From assembly GCA_963813485.1 (NCBI GenBank), contig CAWEZE010000010.1:124001-188000 (forward strand): a stretch of DNA of 64,000 nt, in the 5' to 3' direction. Position numbers and translations under genes: made by a program. Below the pieces are notes generated by a model, which saw nothing but the letters and a program-made list of their open reading frames with translations, was not told the DNA's origin and searched no databases. The DNA comes from DASQUK01 sp963813485. GTDB lineage: Bacteria > Actinomycetota > Acidimicrobiia > Acidimicrobiales > VFJN01. Shown one piece after another: positions 27,915 through 37,077 of the stretch (the first letter of the stretch is position 1; every line of letters starts with the position of its first letter).

Positions 27915-27958
27915 CTTCAGCGCCCCCTCAGCTTCCCTTCAGCGCGGCTTAAACGGGG
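27915..27958 (+). promoter_or_regulatory. 4 x 11-bp direct-repeat array upstream of the flippase
   Basis: CTTCAG (27915), CCTCAG (27926), CTTCAG (27937) and CTTAAA (27948), exactly 11 bp apart, same orientation as 3376 and 21560. The next gene on this strand is the Wzx-like flippase. The array was duplicated along with GT2 copy C. Confidence 0.65.
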
Positions 27959-27959
27959 G

Positions 27960-28480
27960 CGGGGACACTCACTTGGACGGGATGACGAACAAGGGCGGCA
28001 TTGTGGTCTCTCCGCGACCAAGCACGACGCGCGGTGGCGCCGGCGCGACATCGGCACAGATGGGCACGTCGATCAAGAACACGAGCCCGATGACGGTGCT
28101 CGAGGAAACTCGTCGCCGGGGTGACCACCTCTCGTTGAGCGCCAGGGACTGCGTCGCCGTCAAGACGACGCCTGAGAGGTGACGCCGGTGGCGGGAGGTC
28201 GGGGGCCTGCCGAGGGCCTCGCGATCGAGGACCGTCTGGCGCCACAGAGGGATGCGCTCGATCCAACCGCGGTGACCGAGCGCATCCCCCTCGCATGGCA
28301 GGTCAAGGCCGAGGCACGCCGAGCAGCAAGAGCACTCCACGAGGCGATGGCTGGCGCAGGTGCCGGATCCTCCGAGAAGTCCTACGGGCCAGGTCAGGGC
28401 GACCTTGTAACCCAGAGCGATGAAAGCCCGGACCTGATGATAGAGGCCGAGCCCGTGCCTGAGATCCTCTCGCGTCGGGT
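27960..28480. other. Stretch without a convincing gene
   Basis: About 520 bp between the repeat array and the flippase ATG. A short plus-strand frame (28179-28508) ends close to the flippase start; with one indel at about 28478 it could supply an N-terminal extension (EPVPEILSR joining MRWSGITVV). On the minus strand GLYHQVRAFIALGYKVALTW near 28390-28450 looks protein-like but is isolated. I assign no gene. Confidence 0.4.
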
Positions 28481-29935
28481 ATGCGCTGGAGCGGCATTAC
28501 CGTTGTAGGACGCGAGGGCGCGCGGATGATCTTCACGGTCATTCTCGTGCGGCTCGTCGGCCCTGAGGCGTTCGGAATCGTCGCGCAGGCCGCCGTCTAC
28601 ATGGTGCTCGTCGGGTGGCTCCTCGACCAGGGTTTCACGAGCGCCTTAATTCAACGCCCTCGTATCGCGCCGGAGCTGCCCGGAGCCATCACCTCGGTAA
28701 CGCTTGCCATAGGAGGCGTCCTCACGGCAGCCACGCTCGCCGTTGCGCCCGCATGGGCCGCCTTCATGAACACGCCAGAGCTCTCGCTCGTCCTCGCGCT
28801 CCTTGCGCCGAGCCTCCTGCTCAAAGCGGGATGTCTCACGCCGCGAGCTCTCCTACTCCGCAAGGTGGCGTTCCGCAGGGTCGGCATCGCGGAGATCACC
28901 GGCGCGACGGTCGGTGGCGCGCTCGGCGTGACAGCCGCCGCGCTCGGCGCAGGCTACTGGGCGCTCGTCCTGCAGGTCGTCACTGCGGACGCCGTGCTGC
29001 TGGTGATGTACCTCACGCTCGGCACGGGAACGTGGCCGAACCTGCGTATCTCGGCTCTGGGCGACATCGTGGGATTCTCGCTGCGAGAGTTCGGTGCCGG
29101 CATCGTCTCCTCGGTTGCACGAAACGTCGACAACCTGCTCGTCGGTAAGTTCCAGGGTCCCGAGGCCCTGGCGTTCTACGGTCTCGGGTACCGGCTCCTG
29201 CTGTTCCCGGTCCAGCTGTTCAGTGCCACCATCGGGGGCGTTCTGTTCCCCACGTTCTCGCGGCTCGCACACGACCTCGATGCCATCCGGTCGGAAATGT
29301 CCCGCGCGACGCGCGTGCTGGCATCCGTCATGCTGCCTGCGATGGCTCTTGTCGCCACGGCTGCGCCGCAGGCCGTCGTGCTCCTGTTCGGCAGCGACTG
29401 GGAACCGGCAGTCAAGATCGTCCAGGTCCTCGCGATTGCAGGTGCATTCCAGGCGATCTATGTACCGTCGACCCATTCGCTGGTTGTCGGCCTGGGACAC
29501 GCGAAACTCTATCTTCGATACACGTTGCTTACTACCAGCGTCGCCGTGGTTGGCATCACGATCGGTGTTCCATTCAGCCCTCTGGCGGTCGCAGTGGGGT
29601 ATGCGACAGCGACCATTGCCCTGCTCCCGGTCGAATGGATCATTCGAAGACGGTTGCTGGCGATTTCCGTGTCCAGTCAGATCCGTGCGCTGTCCCCCGG
29701 CATCCAGGTCGGGCTGTGGGTGGCTGCGTCGTACACCGTCGTCGCGGTTCTTGTAGACGCGAACGACGCAGTGGCGCTTGCGGTTGGTGTGCCGGTCTCC
29801 GGTGCGGTCGGGCTCGCAGTTCTCCGTATCGCCCACCATGCCCAGTTCGCGGAGCTCGTTCACATCCTTAGCCGGGTGCTGGGTCGAGCCGAGACGAAGC
29901 TAGGTGCAGTTCAGAGCGCAGGCAAGCTGTCCTAG
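28481..29935 (+). CDS. Wzx-type polysaccharide flippase (oligosaccharide exporter family), 3' end cut by IS630
   Basis: 484-residue polytopic protein that would flip lipid-linked repeat units across the membrane. Typical start WSGITVVGREGARMIFTVIL, then VRLVGPEAFGIVAQAAVYMV and LDQGFTSALIQRP, which are hallmarks of the MOP-superfamily EPS transporters. Central REFGAGIVSSVARNVDNLLV and LAFYGLGYRLLLFPVQLFS. About 12-14 helices can be counted. Clean frame. The stop TAG 29933-29935 is made of the TA target site plus the first base of the IS630 element, so the natural C-terminus has been replaced; the loss is probably small because the last helix is complete. ATG 28481 follows an in-frame TGA at 28460. 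Confidence 0.85.
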   Translation: MRWSGITVVGREGARMIFTVILVRLVGPEAFGIVAQAAVYMVLVGWLLDQGFTSALIQRPRIAPELPGAITSVTLAIGGVLTAATLAVAPAWAAFMNTPELSLVLALLAPSLLLKAGCLTPRALLLRKVAFRRVGIAEITGATVGGALGVTAAALGAGYWALVLQVVTADAVLLVMYLTLGTGTWPNLRISALGDIVGFSLREFGAGIVSSVARNVDNLLVGKFQGPEALAFYGLGYRLLLFPVQLFSATIGGVLFPTFSRLAHDLDAIRSEMSRATRVLASVMLPAMALVATAAPQAVVLLFGSDWEPAVKIVQVLAIAGAFQAIYVPSTHSLVVGLGHAKLYLRYTLLTTSVAVVGITIGVPFSPLAVAVGYATATIALLPVEWIIRRRLLAISVSSQIRALSPGIQVGLWVAASYTVVAVLVDANDAVALAVGVPVSGAVGLAVLRIAHHAQFAELVHILSRVLGRAETKLGAVQSAGKLS

Positions 29936-30558
29936 TGATTCGTCGCTGAAATAGTGATCTGTTGTAGGTTGGGGTGATGGTCGCTGCTGCCGCTGCCATG
30001 TCGGTCACCGCCGAGCAACGGGAGGAGCTGGAGCGCCTGTCTCGGTCGCACACCGCGCCGGCCCGAGAGGTGCGCCAGGCCCGGGCGTTGTTGTGGGCGG
30101 CAGCGGGGGTGCCGAACTCGGAGATCGCCCGGCGGTGTGAGTCGGCACCGAAATCGGTGCGGCGCTGGCGGGAACGATTCGATACCGAGGGCCTCGAGTC
30201 GGTGGGCCGGATCCGGCCCGGGCGGGGGCGGCGGCCGGTGATCGACGCCGCCAAGGTGGCGGCGATCGTGCACGACACGCTGCACACCGTGCCCGTGGAC
30301 GGGTCGGTGGCGTGGACCACCCGCACCCTCGGCGACCGCCACGGGGTGGGCAAGGACACCGTGGCCCGGATCTGGCGGTCGTGGGGCTTGCGCCCGTGGA
30401 TGGTCGACACCTTCAAGCTGTCCACCGACCCCGCGTTTGAGGACAAGCTCATCGACGTCGTGGGCCTGTATGTGAACCCGCCCGCCGCGGCGGCGGTGTT
30501 CTGCTTTGACGAGAAGACCCAGGTCCAGGCCCTGGACCGCACCCAGCCGTCGTTGCAC
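29935..30558 (+). mobile_element. IS630-family element, left part with transposase N-terminus
   Basis: Begins right after a TA dinucleotide with GTGATTCGTCGCTGAAATAG, the inverted-repeat end also found at 36749. The transposase reads from 29974: HTH domain EREELERLSRSH-like start, ARALLWAAAGVPNSEIARR, WRERFDTEGLESVGRIRPG, the second HTH TRTLGDRHGVGKDTVARIWR and the first catalytic Asp in VFCFDEKTQVQALDR. It is cut at about 30558 where IS110 sequence begins, so the second Asp and the Glu are lost. The element at 35835-36749 is a near copy lacking a different part. Confidence 0.8.
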
Positions 30559-30569
30559 TCCGGGCCGGG

Positions 30570-31400
30570 CGGATCCGGCCGGGGTTGTCGCCCGCGGCGG
30601 TGAGGAATATGGCGGCGGTGTCCGAGCCGACGCCGTAGACCTCGAACAGGGCGGGTGCGGTGGCACGCACCAGGGCGTCGATGTGGGCGTCGAGCGCGGC
30701 GATCTCGGTGCTGATGGCCTGGACCCGGCGAGCGAGGGTGACGATGGCGGTCTTGATCGCGTGCCCCATGGGATCGCTGCCTGGCCGGGGACGTAGCGCT
30801 GCGGCTTGGCGGATCAGGGCCTTGGTTGTGAGCCCGCCAAGGCGATCGCGCAGGTCATCGGGTGCGGTGATGACCAGGTGCCGGAGCTGGCCGATGGTCT
30901 TGATCCGGATCGACCGAGCGGAGCGCTTGGCGACCAGTAACATGCGCAGCGCCTCGACGTTGCCGGTGGCTGACTTCGCAGCGCCGCTGGCCCGGCCTGA
31001 CAGAGCGGCTCTTGCGGCTTCGATGGCGTCGAGCTCATCGGACTTGCCGTTGCGGCGACGTGCCTGACGGTTCGGCCGGTCGACCTCGACCACCACGATG
31101 CCCGATGCGGACAGGTGCCGGGCCAGTCCGGCACCGTAGCTGCCGGTGCCCTCCACTCCGACCCGCTCCACCGGGCCGGTAGAGCTGAGCCAGCTCGACA
31201 GGTCGTGATGGCCGGCTGGGGTAGTAGGGAACGACTCGACGCCGAGCAGGCCGCCCACCGGGTCGACCGCTGCAGCGACGTGGACATCGAGGTGAGTGTC
31301 CACACCCCCGACGACTGGGCGCTTGACTTCTACGATGGACATCTGCCATCCCTTCCTGTGCAACTGGGTTCAAGGGGTGGCACGCACGTCCCGGGAAGGA
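30570..31400 (-). mobile_element. IS110-family element, transposase C-terminus lost
   Basis: The transposase starts at 31342 (MSIVEVKRPVVGGVD). The DEDD-type catalytic domain is visible: Asp in GGVDTHLDVHVAA, Glu in VGVEGTGSYGAGL, and Asp residues in KSDELDAIEAARA. The C-terminal domain begins LFEVYGVGSDTAAIFL and stops matching after GDNPGRIR at about 30575, where IS630 sequence lies on the other strand. IS110 elements have no long inverted repeats and insert site-specifically; the target here cannot be determined as the right part is missing. The C-terminal Ser-containing domain is gone, so it is inactive. Confidence 0.8.
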
Positions 31401-31534
31401 GATCGTGACGAGCAGGCTGTTGGCGCAGCCGGCTCGATTACCCTCCGGAACGGGGCGTGCCTCGTTGGAGCCGGCGACCGTAGTCACACCCACCAGCAGC
31501 CCGGTGGATCCCACACCTGCTGGCCCTCGCCAGT

Positions 31535-32198
31535 CTCACTGCGTCGATCAGGATCACCGGGTAAACGCGATCGAGGGGCCGGTTCTGCCAGGCGATCATG
31601 TCCTCGACCACAGCGTCGGTGATCCGGCTGATTGTGTCGCGGGAGATGTCGGTGCCGTAGATCTCGGCCAGATGCGCCTGGATGTCCCCGGTGGTCATGC
31701 CCTTGGCGTAGAGCGAGATGACGTTGCCAGCCAGGCCCTCCAGGCGACGTTCGCCCTTGCGGACCGTGACCGGCTCGAAGGTGCCGTTGCGGTCCCGAGG
31801 GACCTGCAGGCCGACCTTGCCGATCTCGGTCGTGACCGTCTTCGGATACGAGCCGTTGCGGCTGTTGCCCGACCCTCGGCCCTCAACGGCGTGTGGCTCG
31901 TAACCGACATGATCGGTCATCTCGACCTCGAGACCGGTCTGGAGCACCTGGCGCACCAGCGCCGTCAACAGCCCGTCCTCGCCGGTCAGTTCGACGCCCT
32001 CGGAACGGGCCCGCTCGACCAGCTCGGCCGCCCAATCCCGCATCGCCGGCTCGTCACCCACCACGGGAACGCTACGCGGACCCAACGTCGGCACCGCCGA
32101 AGCGGTCGTAGAAGAAGCTGCAGAAGTGGAAGTCATCAGTCGTGATCCTCTCCAGCCCGCGACGCTCAGTCGCGGACCCTCAGATCACGCCCGGTTAC
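31535..32198 (-). mobile_element. IS256-family element, transposase N-terminal half
   Basis: The minus-strand frame from 32136 reads the mutator-type transposase start: LTGEDGLLTALVRQVLQTGL, EVEMTDHVGYEPHA, GNSRNGSYPKTVTTEIG, VPRDRNGTFEPVTVRKGERR, VISLYAKGMTTGDIQAHLAE, and ends with the first catalytic Asp in VYPVILIDAV at about 31537. Beyond that the sequence is unrelated. The Asp-Glu remainder is lost. The 5' edge is near GTTACAC at 32193-32199. Confidence 0.75.
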
Positions 32199-32199
32199 A

Positions 32200-32908
32200 C
32201 ACTCCGTCGGACAGTCCCTGTATCGTCGGGGTAGCCGTCGTTGTCGACGACGATGGGAGGCAGCGATGGCACGACGAGGGCGACCGACGGCACCGCTGGT
32301 GCTCAGCGATGATGAGCGCGAGACGCTGGAGCGGTGGGCGCGCCGGCCCAACAGTGCGCAGGCGTTGGCGTCGCGCTGCCGGATCGTATTGGCGTGTGCG
32401 GCGGGCGCGACCAACCAGGAGGTCGCGGTCGAGCTCGGTTTGCATCAGGCGACGGTGGATAAGTGGCGTGGTCGGTTCGTCGCCCAGCGGCTGGACGGTC
32501 TGCACGACGAGCCCCGCCCCGGCGCGCCTCGCAAGATCACCGACGAGCACGTAGAGCGGGTGATCGTCAAGACCCTGGAGGAGACCCCGGTAGGCGCGAC
32601 GCACTGGTCGACGCGGTCGATGGCCACGGCGTCGGGCCTCAACCAGACCGCGGTCAGTCGGATCTGGCGGGCGTTTGGACTCAAGCCGCATCTAGCCGAG
32701 AGCTTCAAGCTGTCGCCCGACCCGCAGTTCATCGACAAGGTCCGCGACATCGTCGGGCTCTACCTGAACCCACCGGACGCGGCGGTGGTGCTGTGCGTGG
32801 ACGAGAAGTCCCAGATCCAGGCCCTGGATCGCACCCCCCGTGTTGCCGCTGCTGGCCGGGGTCCCCGAGCGCCGCACCCATGACTACGTGCGCGCCGGCA
32901 CCACCAAT
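32200..32908 (+). mobile_element. Second IS630-type element, transposase N-terminal two thirds
   Basis: ATG 32266 starts ARRGRPTAPLVLSDDERETL, then HTH LACAAGATNQEVAVELGLHQ, KWRGRFVAQRLDGLHDEPRP, a second HTH ASGLNQTAVSRIWRAFGLKP and the first catalytic Asp VVLCVDEKSQIQALDR. After a shift near 32838 it reads LPLLAGVPERRTHDYVRAGT and stops matching at 32908. It is only distantly similar to the IS630 at 29935, so a different element. The C-terminal catalytic residues are missing. Confidence 0.75.
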
Positions 32909-33048
32909 AAGTGCGACTCGTCGAGAGTGTTTCGGGGTTGGGAGCCTCGTCGTCGTCCTAGTCGGGAGTGGTGATGGCTGTCACTGAGGCTCTGCGGCTC
33001 GTTGGCCAGCGATATCGCGTCCTCGACCCGGCGATCGGGGGCGACGTG

Positions 33049-33506
33049 CTACCGACCGAGCTGCGTCCGCCTGGTTATGAAGAGGGGCGAGGCAGAGGCG
33101 CTGACGGGCAGCCGTTCGTATCCGCAAGCGGCATAGAACGTCTCGGCATTCCGGGTCGCGTTCACACGGATCTCTGTGTCGCGTGTCGACCGTTCGACCT
33201 CCGCCTTGACGTGTCGAACCAGCCGGGTTCCAATCTCGCGGCCCTCGAAGCCGGGGCGGACGTGCACGTGCTGGAGGTAGCCGACCGCTCAACCAGCCGT
33301 GCCTACAAGCGTCCCGTGGCTCTCAGCGACGAACAACCATCCGTCGGCGGTCATGCCCTGAAGCCAGCCTCCCCGACCTGCCTGAGCAGCTCTGCGACCT
33401 CGAGCACCGAGTAGGCCGCCGGAGCGTGGCGGGCAATGGCTGCCTGACGGATCGAGGCCACCTCGTCGAGGTCACTCACACGTGCCGGACGGATTCGTAT
33501 CTGCAC
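33049..33506 (-). pseudogene. GNAT-family N-acetyltransferase, frameshifted
   Basis: From 33506 the minus strand reads IRIRPARVSDLDEVASIRQA, SVLEVAELLRQVGEAGF, then after a shift MTADGWLFVAESHGTLVG, and after another VHVRPGFEGREIGTRLVRHV (acetyl-CoA pyrophosphate loop RPGFEGREIG) and NAETFYAACGYERL. The order is that of a complete small GNAT enzyme of about 150 residues, broken by two indels (near 33360 and 33290). Substrate unknown. It stands inside the IS-rich stretch. Confidence 0.65.
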
Positions 33507-33509
33507 GAC

Positions 33510-34017
33510 ATCGTCGCGTCTGCCAGTCGACGTCCCCGATAGGGGACGCTCGCGACCGCGAGAACCATGGTGGCGCGACACGTCCAATCCGTACGGATCT
33601 GCCGCTTTGTACCGTCATCCGCCAGCGGGACGCCCACACCTCGTCGGTGGCGATCTGTGCCTCGTCCTGGTCACGGGGCAGGTCCGCTATCGCTTGGGGG
33701 CGTCTCGGCGTGGGCGGCGATATAGCGGTCGGCCGCCGCCATCGGCCACGTTCAGAACGCTTCCTCGAAAACGGACCTGCTCCCGAGGGTTCGGGCATAG
33801 AGGGCGGCCAGCAGTCACATGAGACCCAGTAGCGCCGCGAGGCCCACCGCCATCATCGGCACGAGCGGACGCCGACCGAACAGTGGGCAGGCTCCAGTCG
33901 CACTCGCCGCCCAAACGCTCCGGCCACTCATTCTTGATACCCCAGGCCAAAGACAACGCCGGGCGGGCCATGCAATTGCGCGAACCACACGTTGAGGCTG
34001 CCGTCGTTGGTGGCCGG
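33510..34017. other. Stretch without a convincing gene
   Basis: About 500 bp. The minus strand shows a possible membrane-protein C-terminus (MMAVGLAALLGLM near 33840) and a short segment reading IATDEVWASR (33620-33650), whose DNA recurs at 39137. Nothing here is long enough to call. It is probably debris between insertion sequences. Confidence 0.4.
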
Positions 34018-34620
34018 TCAGCAGTCCCGTTCGAGGGTCAATGCCTTGGCGCTGGCAGTCCACTGGTAGGGGATCTGCCAGAACCAGTCCCGGAAGGGCA
34101 GGTGCGTGGTGCTCACGTAGATGTGGCCGGGGAAGCAGCGGGACACACGCCAGCGGGCTCGCCAGGCATGGTCGGGTGTGGTGACCAGGATGATCGAATT
34201 CCAGTGGTACTGGGCGGCCATCGCGCCGATGGCGCGGGCCTCGCCTCGGGTGGTGTTGGGGTCGGCGTGGAAGCACAGGATTGTCACGTCGGGGACGGAG
34301 TGCAGGCAGCGGTGCGTGCCCGCCTCCTCTTGCACGGTTGACTGGACCAACACCGGCGCCCGATGGTCGCGGGCGAGTCTGAGCGCGGCTTCGTCGCGGG
34401 ACAGGCCGGTGGGCCCGCCGAGCTCGATGATGGCGTCGGCCCGCTCTGGCAGTGGTGCCAGGTCGGGCCAGATGAACACGCGCGCGGTCACGGCGGCGAG
34501 CAGGAGGATGATGATCCCCAGGGCGATCCGCAGCCGGTAGCGTTTGCGCCGTCTTGGGGGCTTGCCGGCTGCGGGCTCTGTCAGTTCCTCGGGCTCTTCC
34601 GCAGCCGGTGCGGCGGTCAC
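34018..34620 (-). CDS. Membrane-anchored DUF218 (YdcF/SanA-like) protein
   Basis: 200 residues. A basic N-terminus KPPRRRKRYRLRIALG leads into one transmembrane helix IIILLLAAVTARVFIW. The DUF218 fold follows on the outer face: ADAIIELGGPTGLSRDEAAL, LCFHADPNTTRGEARAIGAM, SIILVTTPDHAWRARWRVSR, and WQIPYQWTASAKALTLERDC at the end. DUF218 proteins are linked to envelope integrity or polysaccharide metabolism, and the usual DADxxxVLGG-like start is here ADAIIELGG. GTG 34620 overlaps the stop of the small upstream gene (GTGA), so they are co-translated. Complete and without frameshift despite lying among IS fragments. Confidence 0.75.
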   Translation of the reverse strand: MTAAPAAEEPEELTEPAAGKPPRRRKRYRLRIALGIIILLLAAVTARVFIWPDLAPLPERADAIIELGGPTGLSRDEAALRLARDHRAPVLVQSTVQEEAGTHRCLHSVPDVTILCFHADPNTTRGEARAIGAMAAQYHWNSIILVTTPDHAWRARWRVSRCFPGHIYVSTTHLPFRDWFWQIPYQWTASAKALTLERDC

Positions 34621-34844
34621 AGCTCGCCCGACCGGTCCGCCTGGTCGGCCTCGGCGAGTTGAGCGTCGATGTCGAGTCGCCGTTGGATGAGTTCGACGTC
34701 ACGGATCGGCGACGACTCCTCGCTCAGCCACTCCTCGACCTGGGCACGCCGCCGCTCGAGCATGGCCCGGCTCTGTGCCGGCACCTTCGGCGTCCGTAGC
34801 GCGGTCAAGTACACGGCGACCGCGTTGGTCTCCGCTCGCCGCAC
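34617..34844 (-). CDS. Small coiled-coil-like protein coupled to the DUF218 gene
   Basis: 75 residues from GTG 34844. The first 28 are neutral (AVAVYLTALRTPKVPAQSRA); then a charged helical segment with Glu/Arg/Leu heptads (MLERRRAQVEEWLSEESSP, LIQRRLDIDAQLAEADQADR). No known domain. The 4-bp GTGA overlap with the next gene and its low, protein-like codon usage support it as real. It may be a cytoplasmic partner of the DUF218 protein. Confidence 0.55.
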   Translation of the reverse strand: MRRAETNAVAVYLTALRTPKVPAQSRAMLERRRAQVEEWLSEESSPIRDVELIQRRLDIDAQLAEADQADRSGEL

Positions 34845-34954
34845 ACCGCCGCGCGCTCCGCCTTATGCCGCGCCATCGTTCCTTCCGTCCGCCAGCCGCG
34901 ATGTTTACCACGCCCGGGCCAGCGTGCCCCAATCCACGGTCGACCCGGTGGCCG

Positions 34955-35287
34955 ATGAGCCGCCCCGCCCACCCCGGCGCCGGGCCGACGCGCCGCGCAG
35001 CAGGCCGCGCCGTCCGACCCCAGGCCGCCCGCGTCGAGGCCGCGCTGCGCGACTGGCGCCGCGAACGCAGCCGGGCCGACGGCGTGCCGGCGTTCGTCGT
35101 CATCCACGATCGGCACCTGGTGGGGATCGCCCAGCGCCGGCCCAGGGATCGGGCGGCGCTGGCCGCCTGTCCCGGCATCGGGCCGGCCAAGCTGGCCGCC
35201 TACGGCGACGAGCTGGTGTCGCTCGTCAGGGCGCTGGACGCCGAGGCCGGAGCACCCGACCCGAGCGAGAGCTCGAGTGACAGCTGA
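34955..35287 (+). CDS. HRDC-domain protein, short
   Basis: The C-terminal 75 residues are a clear HRDC nucleic-acid-binding domain: VEAALRDWRRERSRADGVPA, FVVIHDRHLVGIAQRRPRDR, LAACPGIGPAKLAAYGDELV. HRDC domains normally end RecQ or UvrD-type helicases and RNase D; here the region before it is only a Pro/Arg-rich leader of about 25 residues from ATG 34955, without helicase motifs. It is either a stand-alone HRDC protein or the 3' end of a helicase gene cut off by the rearrangements on its left. Confidence 0.6.
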   Translation: MSRPAHPGAGPTRRAAGRAVRPQAARVEAALRDWRRERSRADGVPAFVVIHDRHLVGIAQRRPRDRAALAACPGIGPAKLAAYGDELVSLVRALDAEAGAPDPSESSSDS

Positions 35288-35518
35288 TGGAGGTCGTCGA
35301 GGGCTCGTTCCCGGGGGCCTCGAACGGGCTATGTAGACACCGTCAACAGGACTAGCGCGACCGCAGTCGCCTAGAACCTGACGGTATGTCAGCACGTAAT
35401 CCCTGCTCACAAGGCTGCTGACGCCGTTAGGTGAGCAACCGGGTGAGCAACGGGCAACAACCCAAGTGCCCCGGCGGTGCGGAGACACCCCGGGGCCGGA
35501 CACGAGGGAGTACTCCTC

Positions 35519-35737
35519 ATGCCAGAACCCAACGTAGACCTATCCGAGCGGTTCGACGCCCTCGAGCAACAGGTGACACGGGTGGAGGCCATGACCGAGG
35601 CGGTAACCGCGATCCGGGCCGACATGGCGGCCATCGCCGGGGGTGTCGACCCAGCGTTGGCGCAGCATGTCGCCGAGCTCGCCGACACGGTCGAGAATCA
35701 CGGGCTGCTGTTGGCTCGGCTGCTCGACAACGAGTAG
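35519..35737 (+). CDS. Small coiled-coil protein of unknown function
   Basis: 72 residues. ATG 35519 is preceded by GAGGGAG at 35504-35510. The sequence is acidic and heptad-like throughout (LSERFDALEQQVTRVEAMTE, AVTAIRADMAAIAGG, HVAELADTVENHGLLLARLL), so a coiled coil or helical hairpin is expected. I do not recognise the family. Upstream a 12-bp direct repeat around GTGAGCAAC (35431-35455) is of unknown meaning. Confidence 0.55.
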   Translation: MPEPNVDLSERFDALEQQVTRVEAMTEAVTAIRADMAAIAGGVDPALAQHVAELADTVENHGLLLARLLDNE

Positions 35738-35832
35738 CGGTCCGTCATGGACCCCTGCCGCCCCTCGGCTACGAGTGGCGGGGTGGTTCCGCGTCCCAAG
35801 TTCGCGGCAGCTACCCGGGCCGCCCGCCCAGC

Positions 35833-36751
35833 TAGTGGTGCGTCGCGGGATTGGTGATCCTGTCAAGGGTGGCTCGGCCGCGGGTGACTTTGTCGATGAT
35901 CTCGTCGGCGGTCTTGGTCCACACGAAGGGTTCGGGGTGGTCGTTCCAGTGTGAGACCCACCAGTCGATGCGGGCTTCGGGCTCGGTGACAGAGGTGAAG
36001 CTGGTGTTGGTGAGCGCCTTGCGGGTGAGCACCGAGAACCAGGTCTCGATGAGGTTGAGCCACGATGACGAGGTCGGCGTGAAGTGCAGATGCCAGCGGC
36101 GGCGCTTGCGGTGCTCGAGCCAGCGGCGCACGGGCTCGCTCTTGTGGGCGGACAGGTTGTCCAAGATGACGTGCAGCTCGAGGTCGGGGTCGACGTCCGC
36201 GTCGATCCACCGGAGCTTGTCCTCAAACGCGGGGTCGGTGGACAGCTTGAAGGTGTCGACCATCCACGGGCGCAAGCCCCACGACCGCCAGATCCGGGCC
36301 ACGGTGTCCTTGCCCACCCCGTGGCGGTCGCCGAGGGTGCGGGTGGTCCACGCCACCGACCCGTCCACGGGCACGGTGTGCAGCGTGTCGTGCACGATCG
36401 CCGCCACCTTGGCGGCGTCGATCACCGGCCGCCGCCCCCGCCCGGACCGGATCCGGCCCACCGACTCGAGGCCCTCGGTATCGAATCGTTCCCGCCAGCG
36501 CCGCACCGATTTCGGTGCCGACTCACACCCGGGGCGCCTCGTCAGACACCGCCGGGCGATCTCCGAGTTCGGCACCCCCGCTGCCGCCCACAACAACGCC
36601 CGGGCCTGGCGCACCTCTCGGGCCGGCGCCGTGTGCGACCGAGACAGGCGCTCCAGCTCCTCCCGTTGCTCGGCGGTGACCGACATGGCAGCGGCAGCAG
36701 CGACCATCACCCCAACCTACAACAGATCACTATTTCAGCGACGAATCACTA
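35833..36751 (-). mobile_element. IS630-family element with complete ends but internally deleted transposase
   Basis: Both ends are present: GTGGTGCGTCGCGGGATTGG at 35835 and, inverted, the end matching GTGATTCGTCGCTGAAATAG at 36749; TA dinucleotides flank it at 35833-35834 and 36750-36751, the usual IS630 target duplication. The minus-strand frame 36710 to 35832 encodes the transposase, but compared with the copy at 29935 it jumps from FEDKL directly to RWIDADVDPDLELHVILDN. The first catalytic Asp region (FCFDEKTQ) and the residues after it are missing in frame. It also has 8 extra residues (LTRRPGC region). It should be immobile unless helped in trans. Confidence 0.8.
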
Positions 36752-36764
36752 GGGCGTCAACGAC

Positions 36765-36953
36765 TCATCCCGAGACGACGTACAACACATCGTCCATAGG
36801 GCCGACGAACGCCTGGTCCCTCCCCATGCGAGCGTGTTCCGCTGGTGCCGGGTTGCGTCCGAGCTGGGTGGGGCCGGGGGTCCCCATCGTCAGCGCCTGC
36901 TGCCTCATCTCCTCCATCGTCTGCCGATCGGGCTCCAACGGGTAGTTGGTCAT
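36765..36953 (-). pseudogene. Possible N-terminal scrap of a PLP-dependent decarboxylase
   Basis: From ATG 36953 the minus strand reads TNYPLEPDRQTMEEMRQQAL, the usual start of group II (aromatic amino acid/glutamate type) decarboxylases, then an unrelated 35-residue stretch and a stop at 36765, just outside the IS630 end. Only the first 20 residues match, so this is weak; it may be a gene truncated by the IS. Confidence 0.3.
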
Positions 36954-37077
36954 CTGACATCGCCGCCCACGGCTTCCAGGACGAAGGCCGCCCAGTCGAC
37001 GTCGCATGAAGCCGCGGTTGACGTTATGGTGGGTCTGACCGGGGCTGGCGGACACTCAGCTTCTGGGGAGCTTTGTT

